This document shows, one piece after another, positions 37,378 through 48,396 of a stretch of DNA of 64,000 bases (within the stretch, counting starts at the first letter, position 1; every line of letters starts with the position of its first letter). This DNA comes from Cyclina sinensis (lineage: Eukaryota > Mollusca > Bivalvia > Venerida > Veneridae): NCBI GenBank assembly GCA_012932295.1, contig JAAONU010000013.1, positions 42,980,627-43,044,626 on the forward strand. Direction: 5' to 3'. Position numbers and translations under genes: made by a program. A model generated the notes under the pieces. That model had not been told where the DNA came from, made no database searches, and was given only the letters and a program-made list of their open reading frames with translations.

Positions 37378-38441
37378 ACGGATATGGCGCCACGGTCAAG
37401 TTTTCCAAGAAAGGCGATGCTTTTGGGCGATACAGTATAATGAATTATCAGCTTAATAGATCAACAAGACAGTACGAATATCGACAAGTCGGAAGTTGGG
37501 TGAATGAACTAAGATTAAATATAGACAACATTGTATGGGCAGGTGGAACAAAAGATCTTCCTTTTTCTAGATGTAGTCAGCCTTGTGAGTTCGATGAAAT
37601 GAAACATGTTGGTGAAGACGGTGATATGTGTTGTTGGGTTTGCATCAAATGCCAGGCGTTTGAGTATCTTAAGGATGAGTACACGTGCAAGGATTGTGGA
37701 GAAGGCAGGTGGCCTTACCAAGATCGTTCCGGGTGCTACCAACTCGAAGAACAATACATGCAGTTTGATTCTGTGTACTCTGTTGTGCCACTGTCGCTTT
37801 CTGGACTTGGAATATTTGCAACTTTATTTGTGATTTTAGCATTTATAAGATATAACGATACACCGGTTGTGATGGCGTCCGGCAGAGAACTCAGCTATAT
37901 GCTGTTAACTGGATGTTTATTCTGCTATCTAATGACAGCAATATTAATTTTAAAACCAACATCCATTACGTGTGCAGTTCAGAGATTTGGGGTTGGGTTC
38001 GGGTTTGCAATCATCTATTCATCATTACTGACAAAAACAAACAGAATATCGAGAATATTCCAAAGTGCTCGTCGATCAGCACGACGACCACCATTTATAA
38101 GCCCAAAGTCACAGATAATCATTTCAACTGTTCTAGTAACACTTCAAGTTATTTTCACAATCATTTGGCTTGTACTGGAGCCACCAGGAACTAGATTATA
38201 CTTTCCAAATGGAAAACGAGATGAAGTGATATTAAAGTGCAGGACAGAAGATTTATCATTTCTAGTATCTCTTATTTACAATATAATACTCATTATAATA
38301 TGTACATTTTATGCAATTAAAACGAGGAAAATACCAGAAAACTTTAACGAGTCGAAGTTCATAGGATTTGCAATGTACACTACATGTATAATTTGGCTAG
38401 CGTTCGTTCCTATTTACTTCGGAACACTTAATTCATTCCAG
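37378..38441 (+). CDS. mGluR exon: end of ligand-binding domain, Cys-rich linker, TM1-TM6
   Basis: The acceptor is TTTTCTATTTTCAG and the donor is CCAG/GTAAGT. The exon starts with two bases completing a codon and ends in phase 0, coding 354 residues. First comes [13 protein letters not shown], the conserved last strand of the mGluR ligand domain. Numbering from the Met at 37440, nine cysteines follow at 45, 49, 64, 65, 68, 71, 83, 86 and 99, including the hallmark CCWVC. TM1 starts near residue 112. Family signatures include [13 protein letters not shown] (TM2), RFGVGFGF and [10 protein letters not shown] (TM3 and loop), WLVLEPPG (TM4 end), [19 protein letters not shown] (third loop) and [16 protein letters not shown] (TM6). 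The frame is intact with no damage. An upstream phase-1 donor is required, so Met at 37440 is internal, not the start. Confidence 0.95.
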
Positions 38442-41400
38442 GTAAGTTACTAGTTTATTTTATTTCACAGTTCTATACACAAATTAACAATAATACATTG
38501 CACGTCTCTCATTTATAATAGAATTCATATCATTCTTTTGAATATCCTGAGCAAAGATGTTGCGCCTTATTTGGAGAATCGACGTTGCAGAAATTTGTTT
38601 CTATTTAACAGGCAGCGATTCTCTGAATAGACACCAACTAATGAAACTTTTTAAGTATTTTAAGTTTTTCGAGTAACTTCTTACTGTAACTTACAGAATA
38701 CTAGTTTGACATTTTTTAACACCGAGATTTTTTTTTCAAGTAACAGTACGTTAAGACCTACGGTAACAGTTTATTGAAACGCCTGTGTCAAAGAAAATGT
38801 ATCATTTTCTGGAATTTGAACACCCGTGTTTAAATTGTCGCCCTCAGATTTCTTCATTACAACGGACAAGACACATAGATATGGACAGCTATCAAGATTT
38901 ACTGATTTGCTTCTTAATATTTTGCAAAACAAAACTCTAAAGGCGTTTTTAATGTATAAACATTCATGTTTTTAAAGATTAAAAGATAAAGATTCTTCAA
39001 AAATCTGGACGATTTTGATAAAGATAAATCCCTACCCATCCAGTTACTTTCTTTTCAGAAATGCATAACAACTTTGTATTAGGAAGAAATAGTTGTAAAT
39101 ATTGGAAAATGTATCAAATAAATGTCAACACAAGTAGTTTCCAAGAACAGATCTCGAAAGTAAACTATGATATATGAATAAAGTGGCGTCTCTATATATT
39201 GATTAGCTTGTTTTTATGCGATCACTGATTTGTAATGAAGATACAGTAATATGATAATCTTGCTTACTTGACACATGGAGGAAACACCATATCTTCTGTT
39301 GCTGAGGAAAGATTAAAACGTGTGTTTCCTAATAAAAAGTCTGTCGCATATTAATTCAACACTCAATTCATTCTTTAAGACTGACAAGACCTGATATGAA
39401 GTAATTTCTGCTATTTCCATTTTCGTAAAGTGTTTGCTACTTTTTAAACGCCGAAGGGACATATTGTGTTATGCCCTGATCGTCCGTCTATCTGTTCGTC
39501 TTTCCATCCGATTGTAAGCACTTAGGTGCCTGCTCTGTATCTCATCAACCGCCTTAAGGATATTCATGAAACTTTGGTCAAATGTTTATCTCACTGAGAA
39601 AACCTGCAGAAGCCAAATTTCAGGTCCACGAATTTGAAGTCAAGGTCACATTTCAAGATCAAAATATGGAACATAGAATTCCTGTTCACTCCATATCTCA
39701 TAAACCCCTTGCAGGATAATTATGAAACTTTTGTCAGGTGTTTATAGGATTGAATTCTGCAGCAGTATTACAAACCGCTAAATTTGCAAAATTTTGAATG
39801 AGACATGTTTCGGACATTTTTGTCCGTTTTCTATTTCATTAACGCAAGGGTTTTCGTGAAATTATGGTCAAATACTAACTTCATTCAGACGACATGAAGA
39901 AATCGCATTTTAAAAGCACCACACCAAGGTCAAATCACAGGTCAAGGTCAAAGGTTTGAGCCAAAGAATTCATCTTGGTTTCATATCTCCAATCCCCTTT
40001 CTGGATAAATTTAAACTTTGGTTAGATAATCTATCTCATGGAGGTAACTTGTAATATTTTTTATATATTTTGTACGGGCTTAGACCATTTGATTGATGTT
40101 ATTTAGCTTTGATATTTACGGGAATTAAGTACTGTCATTACAAATAATCTCGTTATTTGTGACTTTCAGATCCTAAATACAAAAAAAGATATAAGGAGAT
40201 ATCTATATTTTTTGTTATATTTCTTTCCTTTTACTGGAATGATGGTCCTTCAGTTTACGTTTTAAAATATATTGTGAAATCCCTCCCTTCATACATTCCA
40301 GAATGTTGTATAATGTCTGTTTACGCACTTTTCCTTGTTTTTTTCTTGAATTCTAAGCTTTTTTGTAAAATCCTTCCTAAGCTTTTAATCAAACATTTAT
40401 GGCTCTGGAAGTCGGAGATAGTTTTCTGAAATAAGAAAATAAACTGATGGCATTCATGTTCTCCAGAAGAAATTTATAACACCTCGAGAGCCTTTCGGCG
40501 TTTTATGGCATTGTTACAGATATGTTTATGTCTGTTTACTTTGTCAGGGTAAATGTCAGAGTAAATGTTTCCTTTCTTTCTCGGTAAGATTATTACAGAC
40601 TTCCCGAATATAGTACAGTAAAGAACTACAAGAGTTAACTTAATTACGGCTCCATTAAGTTAATCTGAAAAATCTTGTTTAAAGAACGACTATCAGTCAT
40701 TCAAATTCGTCGGACTCTAGGTTAATATGCCAAACCAAATTGCTAGTGCTCTGAAAAGCGGTTCGATTTTTTGCTTTGATATTTTATAGTTTAGTTCAAC
40801 TTTGATAGCTACATTCCAAACTGAAGATATTTATATTTATGCTCTTCATATCTGCTTATTTGCGCAGTTTATGGCTATTCAAAAAATGTTTGTATACCGT
40901 AACGGTTTATTTCTTTGTTTAAAAGCATCGACATATATTTTCAAAGCTCAGAAAAGCTATTTCAGTTTTGTACAACATATGATCTTGTAGGTTAGCTTGT
41001 CTGCAATAATGTACGATATGTTGCATACTCAAACACTTGAGAAAATCACCACGATTGTATTAATATAACGTTATCACAGGATTTGAAGGTACAGGAAGTG
41101 TCTACTTTTATCTTTTTTACATTCGGGAAATTAATGCTAAAGTTCTTCGATTGTTTTAGCAATTATTAGTTTAATTGGCCTTGAACTAAGAACAAAAAAT
41201 ATAATTTTAAAACATTTTCTTGTCTATTTCAGGTTCAGATCACAACGCTATGTGTGTCTATAAGTCTTAGTGCAAGTGTTGCATTAGTCTGTCTCTTCAC
41301 ACCCAAAATGTATATCATATTCTTCCAACCAGAGAAAAATGTAAGAAAGCTAACTATGATGATGAACTCTATGCATCGTAAAACAGGTAAATGCATAAAT

Positions 41401-44400
41401 TAGGAAGTGTATAACTTATTTTTTAAAACAAACAACTGATTTTCATGATTTTACAATAAGAATTTAGATCATGATTTGCTATTGTCAAGCTCTAGTATGG
41501 TAGAGCACTGGCGCTTTGTGTATAGGAATTTGCATTTTTCTGGCAAATGGAACACAGAGATATGTGATTTTGTTAATATTGTCTTAGCCATTATTTAGAA
41601 TGACTTAGAACCTCTGCCCTACCTGTAATCACTTACCCCATTGAGTCACAAATGTCTATTGTTAAAGTAAGCACACGGTAAATAGTTGTCTCCCCTTCCC
41701 CATTCACATGCCTTAGCTTTTGTGAATTGTCTCTGTTGTTTTGCAAATGTCCATGCACATGTTGTTCAATATGTTTGACCTCTTAAATAGGATTTCCAGA
41801 AGATAATTACGATTTGCTTATTGTTAACATCGAGACTTTTAGGAATTAAATTTTGGTATCTCATTTAAAAGATTATATTTACAAGACATTACAGTTCTTT
41901 CAAGACTTAAGCATAGAGATGCGTGTTTTTCAGAATAAGAAGTAGAAAAAACAAGTCTGTTAACGTAAGGGTTGTACAGCGTACCCAAAATGAGGAATGC
42001 CAGACATGGTTACAGCAAGTAAAATATCCAGGGATGATCGAATTACCGCTTCCCAAATTAATTATTTAAGCAGCAATAGTCTTGGAAAACTTGATTAGAT
42101 TATTTCCTAGAAATGATTATAAACATTAACACTCTATCAGATTATGGGGATTAAATCAGTTTGAAATATTAATTTCAATTTCTGTTCAAAGTCATCTTTT
42201 TTATGAAACAAACCAGAAATAAAAAGGTCGATGACGTCAAACATACAAAAATCATATTTATTTTAAACGATTTAGGTATACAACGGATATATAACGTAAC
42301 AGTCTTTGAATGTTTGTGTGTGTCAGTAAAACTAAGTTTTAGTCTCAGTTGTTGAAAATATTTATCAGAAAAGTTCAAGTTGTGAGAAATATTTTATTTT
42401 TTTTGTCGCACAAAGTACTATAATGGCGGCATCTCTTTCGTTTCTCAGTGACGAATATTGCGATCACGCAATTTCATATTAATCATTCAATGTATGAAAA
42501 TAAAATGTAACTATTTATGATTCCGTAGACTTTCGTGTTGCTTTTCATGAATGTAAAATGTGATCTTCAAAAATGAATTGATCTTCGTGGTAGCTTTAGG
42601 TATGCCACTATATTTAATCTTTGAACGAAGTGATGTTCCCAAAACCTCTCGAGAAAACAATATCTATAGTTATGTCTTGTGCTTTGACAGCTGCATGCAA
42701 ACATAATCTTACATTTAGACAGATGGTTTCAGCACACCATAAATGCGTGACTATCGTGCACGATCAATAAGACTTCATAGGATGTCGGATAAGAAAAACT
42801 GCATCTGTGTTCAATAATTGAAGAGGGTTGATCCTGCATGACTTCTGTTATGCATTTAATTAAAATTTGACATAAATTATTGGTGAAATAAACCAGTTTT
42901 AAAATTGTAATCAGGAATATTGAATGTCTCTGTGTTTAAATATGATAACATAAATACATAAATTTAGTAATTTAGAAGTAACAGTTATTAAGATTTCCTA
43001 TTACAGATAAACCTAATAATTTGCGATATAACAAATGGCATGTAAGTGACATTTTCTGTCTCTACATGAAGGATGCTCCGTAAATTAGGCAGATGCTTTT
43101 TTTTTACGTGGCAGTGTTATTATAATATTTACATAAAACCTCTTGTATCACTAGAATGAATAATAAAACGTGTCTCGGGTATACAAACCGCTCATACACT
43201 AACTGACCATGGTGCAATGACCATAGCTTTAGATGTATAATACTAAAGTAGGTGGACTACAGGTATTAAAGGATGCGGTAAATTTCGAAGGAAATTCTTT
43301 AAAGATTTCTCTGGTTCCAGTATTGTCTAAAACATAAGGACTCATTATTTGGGTAAAATAGGCCCATAAAGAAATCCCTCCTATACTACAAGTAAGCCCA
43401 TCGAGGCTGTTTATTGTGGAAATTTTAAAAGACTTCTTATACCCTAAAATTGTCATTATTCTCATTTAAACATCATTGCTTGCTAGACTTGACTACCTGT
43501 GATTGCTTTCTCTTACTCACTTCCTGTGTAGTCTGTCCCGTGCTCCTCTGTTTACCTGTGTCTGAAGGGTCTACTTGATCAAGTTAACGAAACCTATCTC
43601 CAGAATTAGATTTTGCGATTCAGACCGTATATGTACTTCGGTAAAGATGTAGGTACTATAAAGAAATTGATCACAATTAATTTTAGTAAAAAGGTATCAA
43701 TATCAATAGGATTTTTACGGAGTACCCCTTGTAGATTCAACTTGCGTCCGATAATTAAAGTATATTATTATTGATCGGTTTTATTGTATCATCATTAATG
43801 CTATTTCTTATATGACGGTGGAAAAAACAAATAGTTATTTTTGTAACATTCTGTATTGAACAAAGAAGAATTTTATTTCAGCCGCTGTCACTATGTGTCA
43901 GATATGTCAGAAAATGTGTGAGACAGAGTACGGAGATAATGCAGGCTGTAAAAAGCATTTTATGTTTTAGACACATAAATAACCTCAATTTATATCATTG
44001 TGATATTCAGTATATGCCAACAGCATGTTGAATTTATCTCACCGTTCATATTAACAGAGACTATTTCTTATCTAAGTGTTAACAAAACTTATCGTTAGCA
44101 AAATTGCATTAACAGTTTTTCAGAAGTATACTAACTTGATATAGCAGATATTAAAAGTACTACCCAAATGTCCGAGAATATTTATAATATTAATGTTTTC
44201 ATAGAGGATACTGTTAAAGGCGAAATTGCTCAGAATTGATTCCTATATAATTGAAACACTTAAACCGCGCAAAGCATACCAGATTTCTGATTTAGTATAG
44301 AGGAAAACTGTAATTGGTTAATTAAGTTTGAAATAGAAAATTCATATTGACTTTAATAGCAGATCGTAATATTTGAGTCTACCTAATGTAGACACAAGGA

Positions 44401-47400
44401 AGCAAGACGACATACACATATAAAACCGAAAATGATTCATTTAAACTTTGTAACAGTAAATGATTTGGGAAAGCTCAATAGAGATTTTGTCCATACCCAT
44501 TTAAGTAAATATTGTTTATATGATCATTTGTGGTTTGAATTGTTCTTTTTATATTCCCGAAGGGGTATATTATGTTATGGTCCAGGGCGTCCGTCCGTCT
44601 GTCCGTCCGTCCGTCCGTTAGCAATTTGGTTTCTGCAGGATAACTTGAGTACTCTTTGGCATACAGTCTTTTACCTTCATGTGACTATTGCCCCCATTGA
44701 GTGGATGACCCCTATTGATTTCGGACTCAGTAGCTCAAAGGTCAAGGTCACATAGACCTTAACATTGAAACCATTTCTGCCATGTAACTTGGCAATTATT
44801 GAGTGGATGACCCCTAAACATTTTGGGGTCAGTATGTCAAAGGTCAGGGTCACAGTCACCTAAATGTTTAGAATCATTTACACTCTGTAACTCGACAACT
44901 GTTTGTCGTAGGGACTTCAAACTTTATATGTTGGTTGCACACATTGAGTGAATGACCCATATTGATTTTGGGGTCAGTAGGTGAAAGGTCAAGGTCACAT
45001 AGACCTTAATATTGAAAACCATTTCTGTCATTTAACATGACAATCATTTGTAATAGAGACTTCAAACTTTATATCGTATTTGTACACGTTGAGTGGATGA
45101 CCCCTATACATTTAGGGGTCAGTGTGTCAAAGGTCAAGGTCACAGTGACCTAAATGTTTAGAATCATTTACACTCTGTTACTTGACAACCATTTTTCATA
45201 GAGACTTCAAAATTCATATAATGGCTGCACACATGATTCCTACTGATTTTTGGGTCAAAGGTCAAAGTCACAGTCAACTTAACATTGAAAACCATTTCCG
45301 CCATGTAACTTGACAATCATTTGTTATAGAGACTTCAAACTTTATATCATGATTGCACACATTGAGTGGATGGCCCCTAAACATTTTGGAGTCAGTATGT
45401 CAAAGGTCAGGGTCGCAATCATCTAAATGTTCTGTCATTTTACATGGCAATCATTTGTAATAGAGACTTCAAACTTTATCATAATTGTACATGTTGAGTG
45501 AATGACCCCTATACATTTTGGGGTCAGTGTGTCAAAGATCAAGATCACAGTCATCTAAATATTTAGAATCATTTACACTCTGTTACTTGACAACAATTTT
45601 TATAGAGACTTCAAAATTCATATAATGGTTGCAGGCCTGACTCCTATTGACTTTGGGGTCAAAGGTCAAGGTCACAAGGACAGTTACATTGAAACCCATT
45701 TCCGCCATGTAACTTGACAATCATTTGTTATAGAGACTTCAAACTTATATCATGATTGCACACGTTGAGTGGATGACCCCTGTACATTATGGGATCAGTG
45801 TGTCAAAGGTCAGGGTCACAGTGACCTAAATATTTAGAATCATTTACACTCTGTAACTCGACAACCATTTCTCATAGAGACTTCAAAATTCATATAATGT
45901 TTGTAGCCATTGAGTGACTGACCCCTATTGATTTTGGGGTCATTAGGTCAAAGGTCAGACAAATCAAAATTTAGAGCAGGTCATTTAATTTTAAAGCCTA
46001 AGGTTTCCTCCCTTAAATCACAAATGCATCATACTTGGAAAAAACACCCTTCGGGCATATACTGCTCCGCCCAGCGGTTCTCTTGTTTCGAAATTCTACG
46101 ACTATGCTTAAAGTCTAAGTAGAGGTTGAAAATGTGTATTAAGTTGTTTATAGACTTTTCTGGCTGTTTTGTAATCAGTGTAGAAAGAATTTACGGTGCG
46201 ATACCTGTTTCCAGTGAAAATGAAAACAAGAATAAACAAATGAAAATCAGTTCTAATGCTATAACGACGGTCTCCACTATAAGTAAGTTTACCAAGTGTT
46301 GCTTTAAAATATCTTACATATAAGAAAGGAGAACACACTGCATATACCCACATTGCGTAAAGTCTAATTAACGTTACGTTTGGCGTCAATCTTTACAAAT
46401 AGCCAAAGCTATTTTTATTACAATGCTGGTCCATTGCTTTTTCATATCTGTGCAATGTCTTCTAACCATTGAACAGATGTAACCTGCACTGGTTTTGCAG
46501 CCATTTTTAATAAGTAATGAATTTCTTTTAGGATTTGCATATTGTTCACCAAGCCTTCACACCTATTATTTCACCTTTGATCCATGAAATATGATGTCCA
46601 CAGTATTCACTTGTTTATTCGCCCCACAAAAGCAACATCGTCAGTGCTGTCAGTCCTATCTCACTATTTTTGATGAAGAGATTTTCAGTTATTTATATAT
46701 ACCTTTTTAACTTCTTTAAACATATCTATAACAAAATTACTTATGTTCGAACTCCGAAGATTTAAACATTAATAGTCTGCACATATTCATTGACAATGTT
46801 GCTCTTTTTTCTTAGAACCTTTGCACCCTAAGGTATTTCAAAAGTTACAGTGGCAATTAAAGAATATAAAAACAATACATAAATTTGAAATTGAATATAG
46901 TTTGTTATAAAGAAAAAAAACTATTTTGAATCATTCAGTTTATAATTTGGTTAAATTATTAACGTTTGAAATGTGGTTTATTTTATTTTGGCTTGTAACC
47001 ACATGTATTTGCTGTGAGCATCTGTTGTAACTTTTGAAAGAACCATGGATAATCGTTGAATGTATTTTTGATGTTGTGATTCACCGAATGTCTATAGTTT
47101 CAGATGCCTCGCAAACAACATGTCCTAAGTTAAACAATTCTATAGACGCTCACAATTCTATAGACACTCCAAGTAAGTAAACACATAACTAAGTTTTAAT
47201 TATGGATAGATTGTTTTATAAAAAATCTATAAACAATCATAGCATAATTAAAATAAATTCCGTTATGAATGGAAGAGGCCGATTCTGTAGAAAATATTAA
47301 GTCCGTGAAATGATATAATTATTAATTTTCCTATGTTTCTTTAAATTTGAGTAGACGATGTTGCCGCATTTTAATGATCCGATAGGGATTCTCGACGGTA

Positions 47401-48396
47401 TCGATAATTTTATTCTAAATATGTCTTTAAATTTTATCCAATGTCTTGATAAAGGATTTTTAATAAAAAAAAATAAGTATTATATAAATAATTGATTTGA
47501 TGCAGCTTTGCTAATACAGGTATATTCCAAAGTTGTTTTATAATGTAACTGTATAATGGAATGTAAAAGCAGAAAATTTTACTGTGACATCTTTCATTTT
47601 TTGATGGATACTGTTCATAAACTACACAATAGTTCATGTTTTGTTTCGGATATTTGTTATAACAAGTACATTTTCCCTACTTTATTTGCTCAGACAGATT
47701 CTTTAAGTATATAACTGACTGATGTAATCTTGACTGGCAATATTATGGTCGGTTCATTGGTCAGTCTAAGACCTCTACAACTGTTATTCATTGCAATTGC
47801 ATTCTGAAGAAAACATAACTATATCATAACTTATATTTTTATGTCTCAAAAATAACGTTGTTGATTTTATTTAAAGAAAAAGGGAAATCAAAAGAATTTT
47901 TGTAACCGTACAAAATTAACTGTATTAAATTTATTTAGGTACAATCTCATAGTTATTGTCTTTCAGCTGAGTATCGTCAGTTTTATAATTCTTAAACATA
48001 TGCATAACCTTGATTTTTAGTAGAATTGTTCAACGTACATATTGCGTTTTATCTTCTCGTTACATTCTGCTGGTATTCAGGTATTTCTCTTTGTCAATGA
48101 TTATCTTAATTGAAATGAAGTTTTAACCAAAAAGAAATAAATTATTTGAGAAAAAAGTTAACTTTTAAAGAAATTAAGGTAGAGTCATGAGAGATAGGAC
48201 GTTGGCGACTTAAGGGAAATATCATAGTCTCTCTATATTTGTATTTGTATAATTAAAATTCATATTTCTCTAACCATTCACAGACAGCCCTGCAGAGCTC
48301 ATCCGTCTCAATGTTCACCACTTCGCACAGAAGTTCAATGCGGAAACAACTGAGACACACCCAGCTACAGAAAAAGACAGTCTCACCTCCTTGTAA
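37378..48396 (+). CDS. Metabotropic glutamate receptor-like class C GPCR, 3' part of gene (spliced)
   Basis: Proposed join: 37378-38441, 41233-41386, 46154-46282, 47104-47172, 48284-48396. All junctions keep one open frame (phases 0, 1, 1, 1) to a TAA. The product has the end of the ligand-binding Venus-flytrap domain, a complete nine-cysteine linker (NCD3G type), seven membrane segments and a ~105-residue intracellular tail. Class C receptors of this kind sit in the plasma membrane, bind glutamate in the outer domain and signal through G proteins. FQPEKNV after TM7 and the DSLTSL end point to a group II-like receptor (vertebrate mGluR2/3 end in TSSL). The amino-terminal ligand-binding exons and start codon are not in the visible window, so ligand choice cannot be judged. 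The two small tail exons are symmetric and could be skipped without a frameshift. Confidence 0.85.
39069..39182. repeat. Block E, copy 1 (intronic)
   Basis: Strongly matches 57278-57396. The core TGTAAATATTGGAAAATGT is identical in both, preceded by TTGTATTAG and followed by TCAAATAAA, then by gappier similarity to ATCTCG and AACTATGATA/AACTGTGATA. It lies in the receptor intron, 0.6 kb after the 7TM exon. Confidence 0.7.
39446..40050 (+). repeat. Diverged array repeat inside the receptor intron
   Basis: It starts AAACGCCGAAGGGACATATT with a 'CGTCCGTCTATCTGTTCGTC' leader. About three diverged units of ~160 bases carry 'CTGCTCTGTATCTCATCA', 'CCTTAAGGATATTCATGAAA', 'TGGTCAAATGTTTATCTCA' and GTCAAGGTCA sites. 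It is the same module as 21358-21935 and 57616-58221 but much older. The end is not sharp. Confidence 0.65.
41233..41386 (+). CDS. mGluR exon: TM7 and proximal tail
   Basis: Acceptor CTATTTCAG/GTTCAG; donor AAAACAG/GTAAAT. It codes 51 residues plus one base (in phase 0, out phase 1): [20 protein letters not shown] then [20 protein letters not shown]. This is the near-invariant TM7 of mGluRs. FQPEKNV just after the membrane resembles group II receptors (FQPQKNV) rather than group I or III. The following Lys/Arg and Met-rich run ([14 protein letters not shown]) is the proximal tail. Confidence 0.95.
41387..43881 (+). other. Intron/non-coding, nothing else recognised
   Basis: Intronic AT-rich sequence; no exon or repeat was recognised. 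Confidence 0.5.
43882..43970 (+). CDS. Candidate alternative terminal exon of the receptor
   Basis: After a pyrimidine-rich acceptor (TTTTATTTCAG), splicing from the phase-1 donor at 41386 would give 29 residues and a [23 protein letters not shown], then AGCKKHFMF. This short Cys-rich end would replace the PDZ-ligand tail. Phase agreement is exact, but a frame this short stays open by chance about a quarter of the time. There is no canonical AATAAA just downstream, and I know no family match for the peptide. Confidence 0.25.
44553..46091 (+). repeat. Long dispersed array repeat, ~140-bp units in alternating types, inside receptor intron
   Basis: It starts TTCCCGAAGGGGTATATTAT with a (GTCC)n leader (GTCCGTCCGTCTGTCCGTCC at ~44588). 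It ends ACACCCTTCGGGCATATACT, then CGGTTCTCTTGTTTCG; CCCGAAGGG and CCCTTCGGG at the two ends are inverted. About ten units contain 'TAGAGACTTCAAAC', 'TTGAGTGGATGACCCCTA', 'TTTTGGGGTCAGT' and 'GTCAAAGGTCAAGGTCACAG'. Two unit types alternate (with and without 'TTTAGAATCATTTACACTCTG'), giving a higher-order repeat of roughly 285 bases. It inserts between tail exons without touching them. Confidence 0.8.
46154..46282 (+). CDS. mGluR tail exon (probable, symmetric phase 1-1)
   Basis: This 129-base exon is read in the only open frame, [20 protein letters not shown] then a polar SENENKNKQ stretch and [11 protein letters not shown], and ends at a strong donor (TATAA/GTAAGT). The acceptor chosen (GTTTATAG) is the one that keeps frame with 41386. 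The better-looking AG at 46178 would need a phase-2 partner. The exon is less certain than its neighbours: the acceptor lacks a good pyrimidine tract, and the frame could be skipped entirely because both ends are phase 1. Confidence 0.45.
47104..47172 (+). CDS. mGluR tail exon, 69 bases, symmetric phase 1-1
   Basis: Acceptor TCTATAGTTTCAG; donor CTCCAA/GTAAGT. It codes [20 protein letters not shown] then TP. Within it an 18-base unit is tandemly repeated with few changes (AATTCTATAGACGCTCAC, then AATTCTATAGACACTCCA), giving [12 protein letters not shown]. Length is divisible by three, so skipping keeps the frame. Confidence 0.7.
48284..48396 (+). CDS. mGluR terminal coding exon with PDZ ligand
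   Basis: Acceptor TCTAACCATTCACAG. In the phase-1 frame it reads [20 protein letters not shown], then [16 protein letters not shown] and a TAA at 48394-48396. The last three residues T-S-L form a class I PDZ ligand (S/T-X-hydrophobic). Vertebrate group II mGluRs end similarly in ...STTSSL and bind PDZ scaffolds. The match of phase, acceptor and expected C-terminus makes this a well-supported last exon. Confidence 0.8.

Larger units (their letters stand above)
38442..41232 (+). other. Intron between TM6 and TM7 exons
   Basis: A 2,791-base intron, GTAAGT to TTTCAG. It holds block E copy 1 (39069-39182) and a diverged array repeat (39446-40050). The rest is AT-rich and unremarkable. A 62-codon open frame at 40802-40990 has no supporting splice sites. 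Confidence 0.85.

Noticed and set aside
37440..38453. Single-exon receptor starting at Met 37440 and ending at the in-frame stop after the donor
   Set aside because: Conserved mGluR residues precede the Met in frame and TM7 is in the next exon, so both ends are internal to the gene.
44588..44620. (GTCC)n as an independent microsatellite locus
   Set aside because: It is the leader of the array repeat and occurs at the same place in the related elements.
46179..46282. Receptor tail exon beginning at the better-looking AG at 46178
   Set aside because: That start needs a phase-2 donor; joined to the phase-1 donor at 41386 it hits a stop at once. The AG at 46153 keeps frame.
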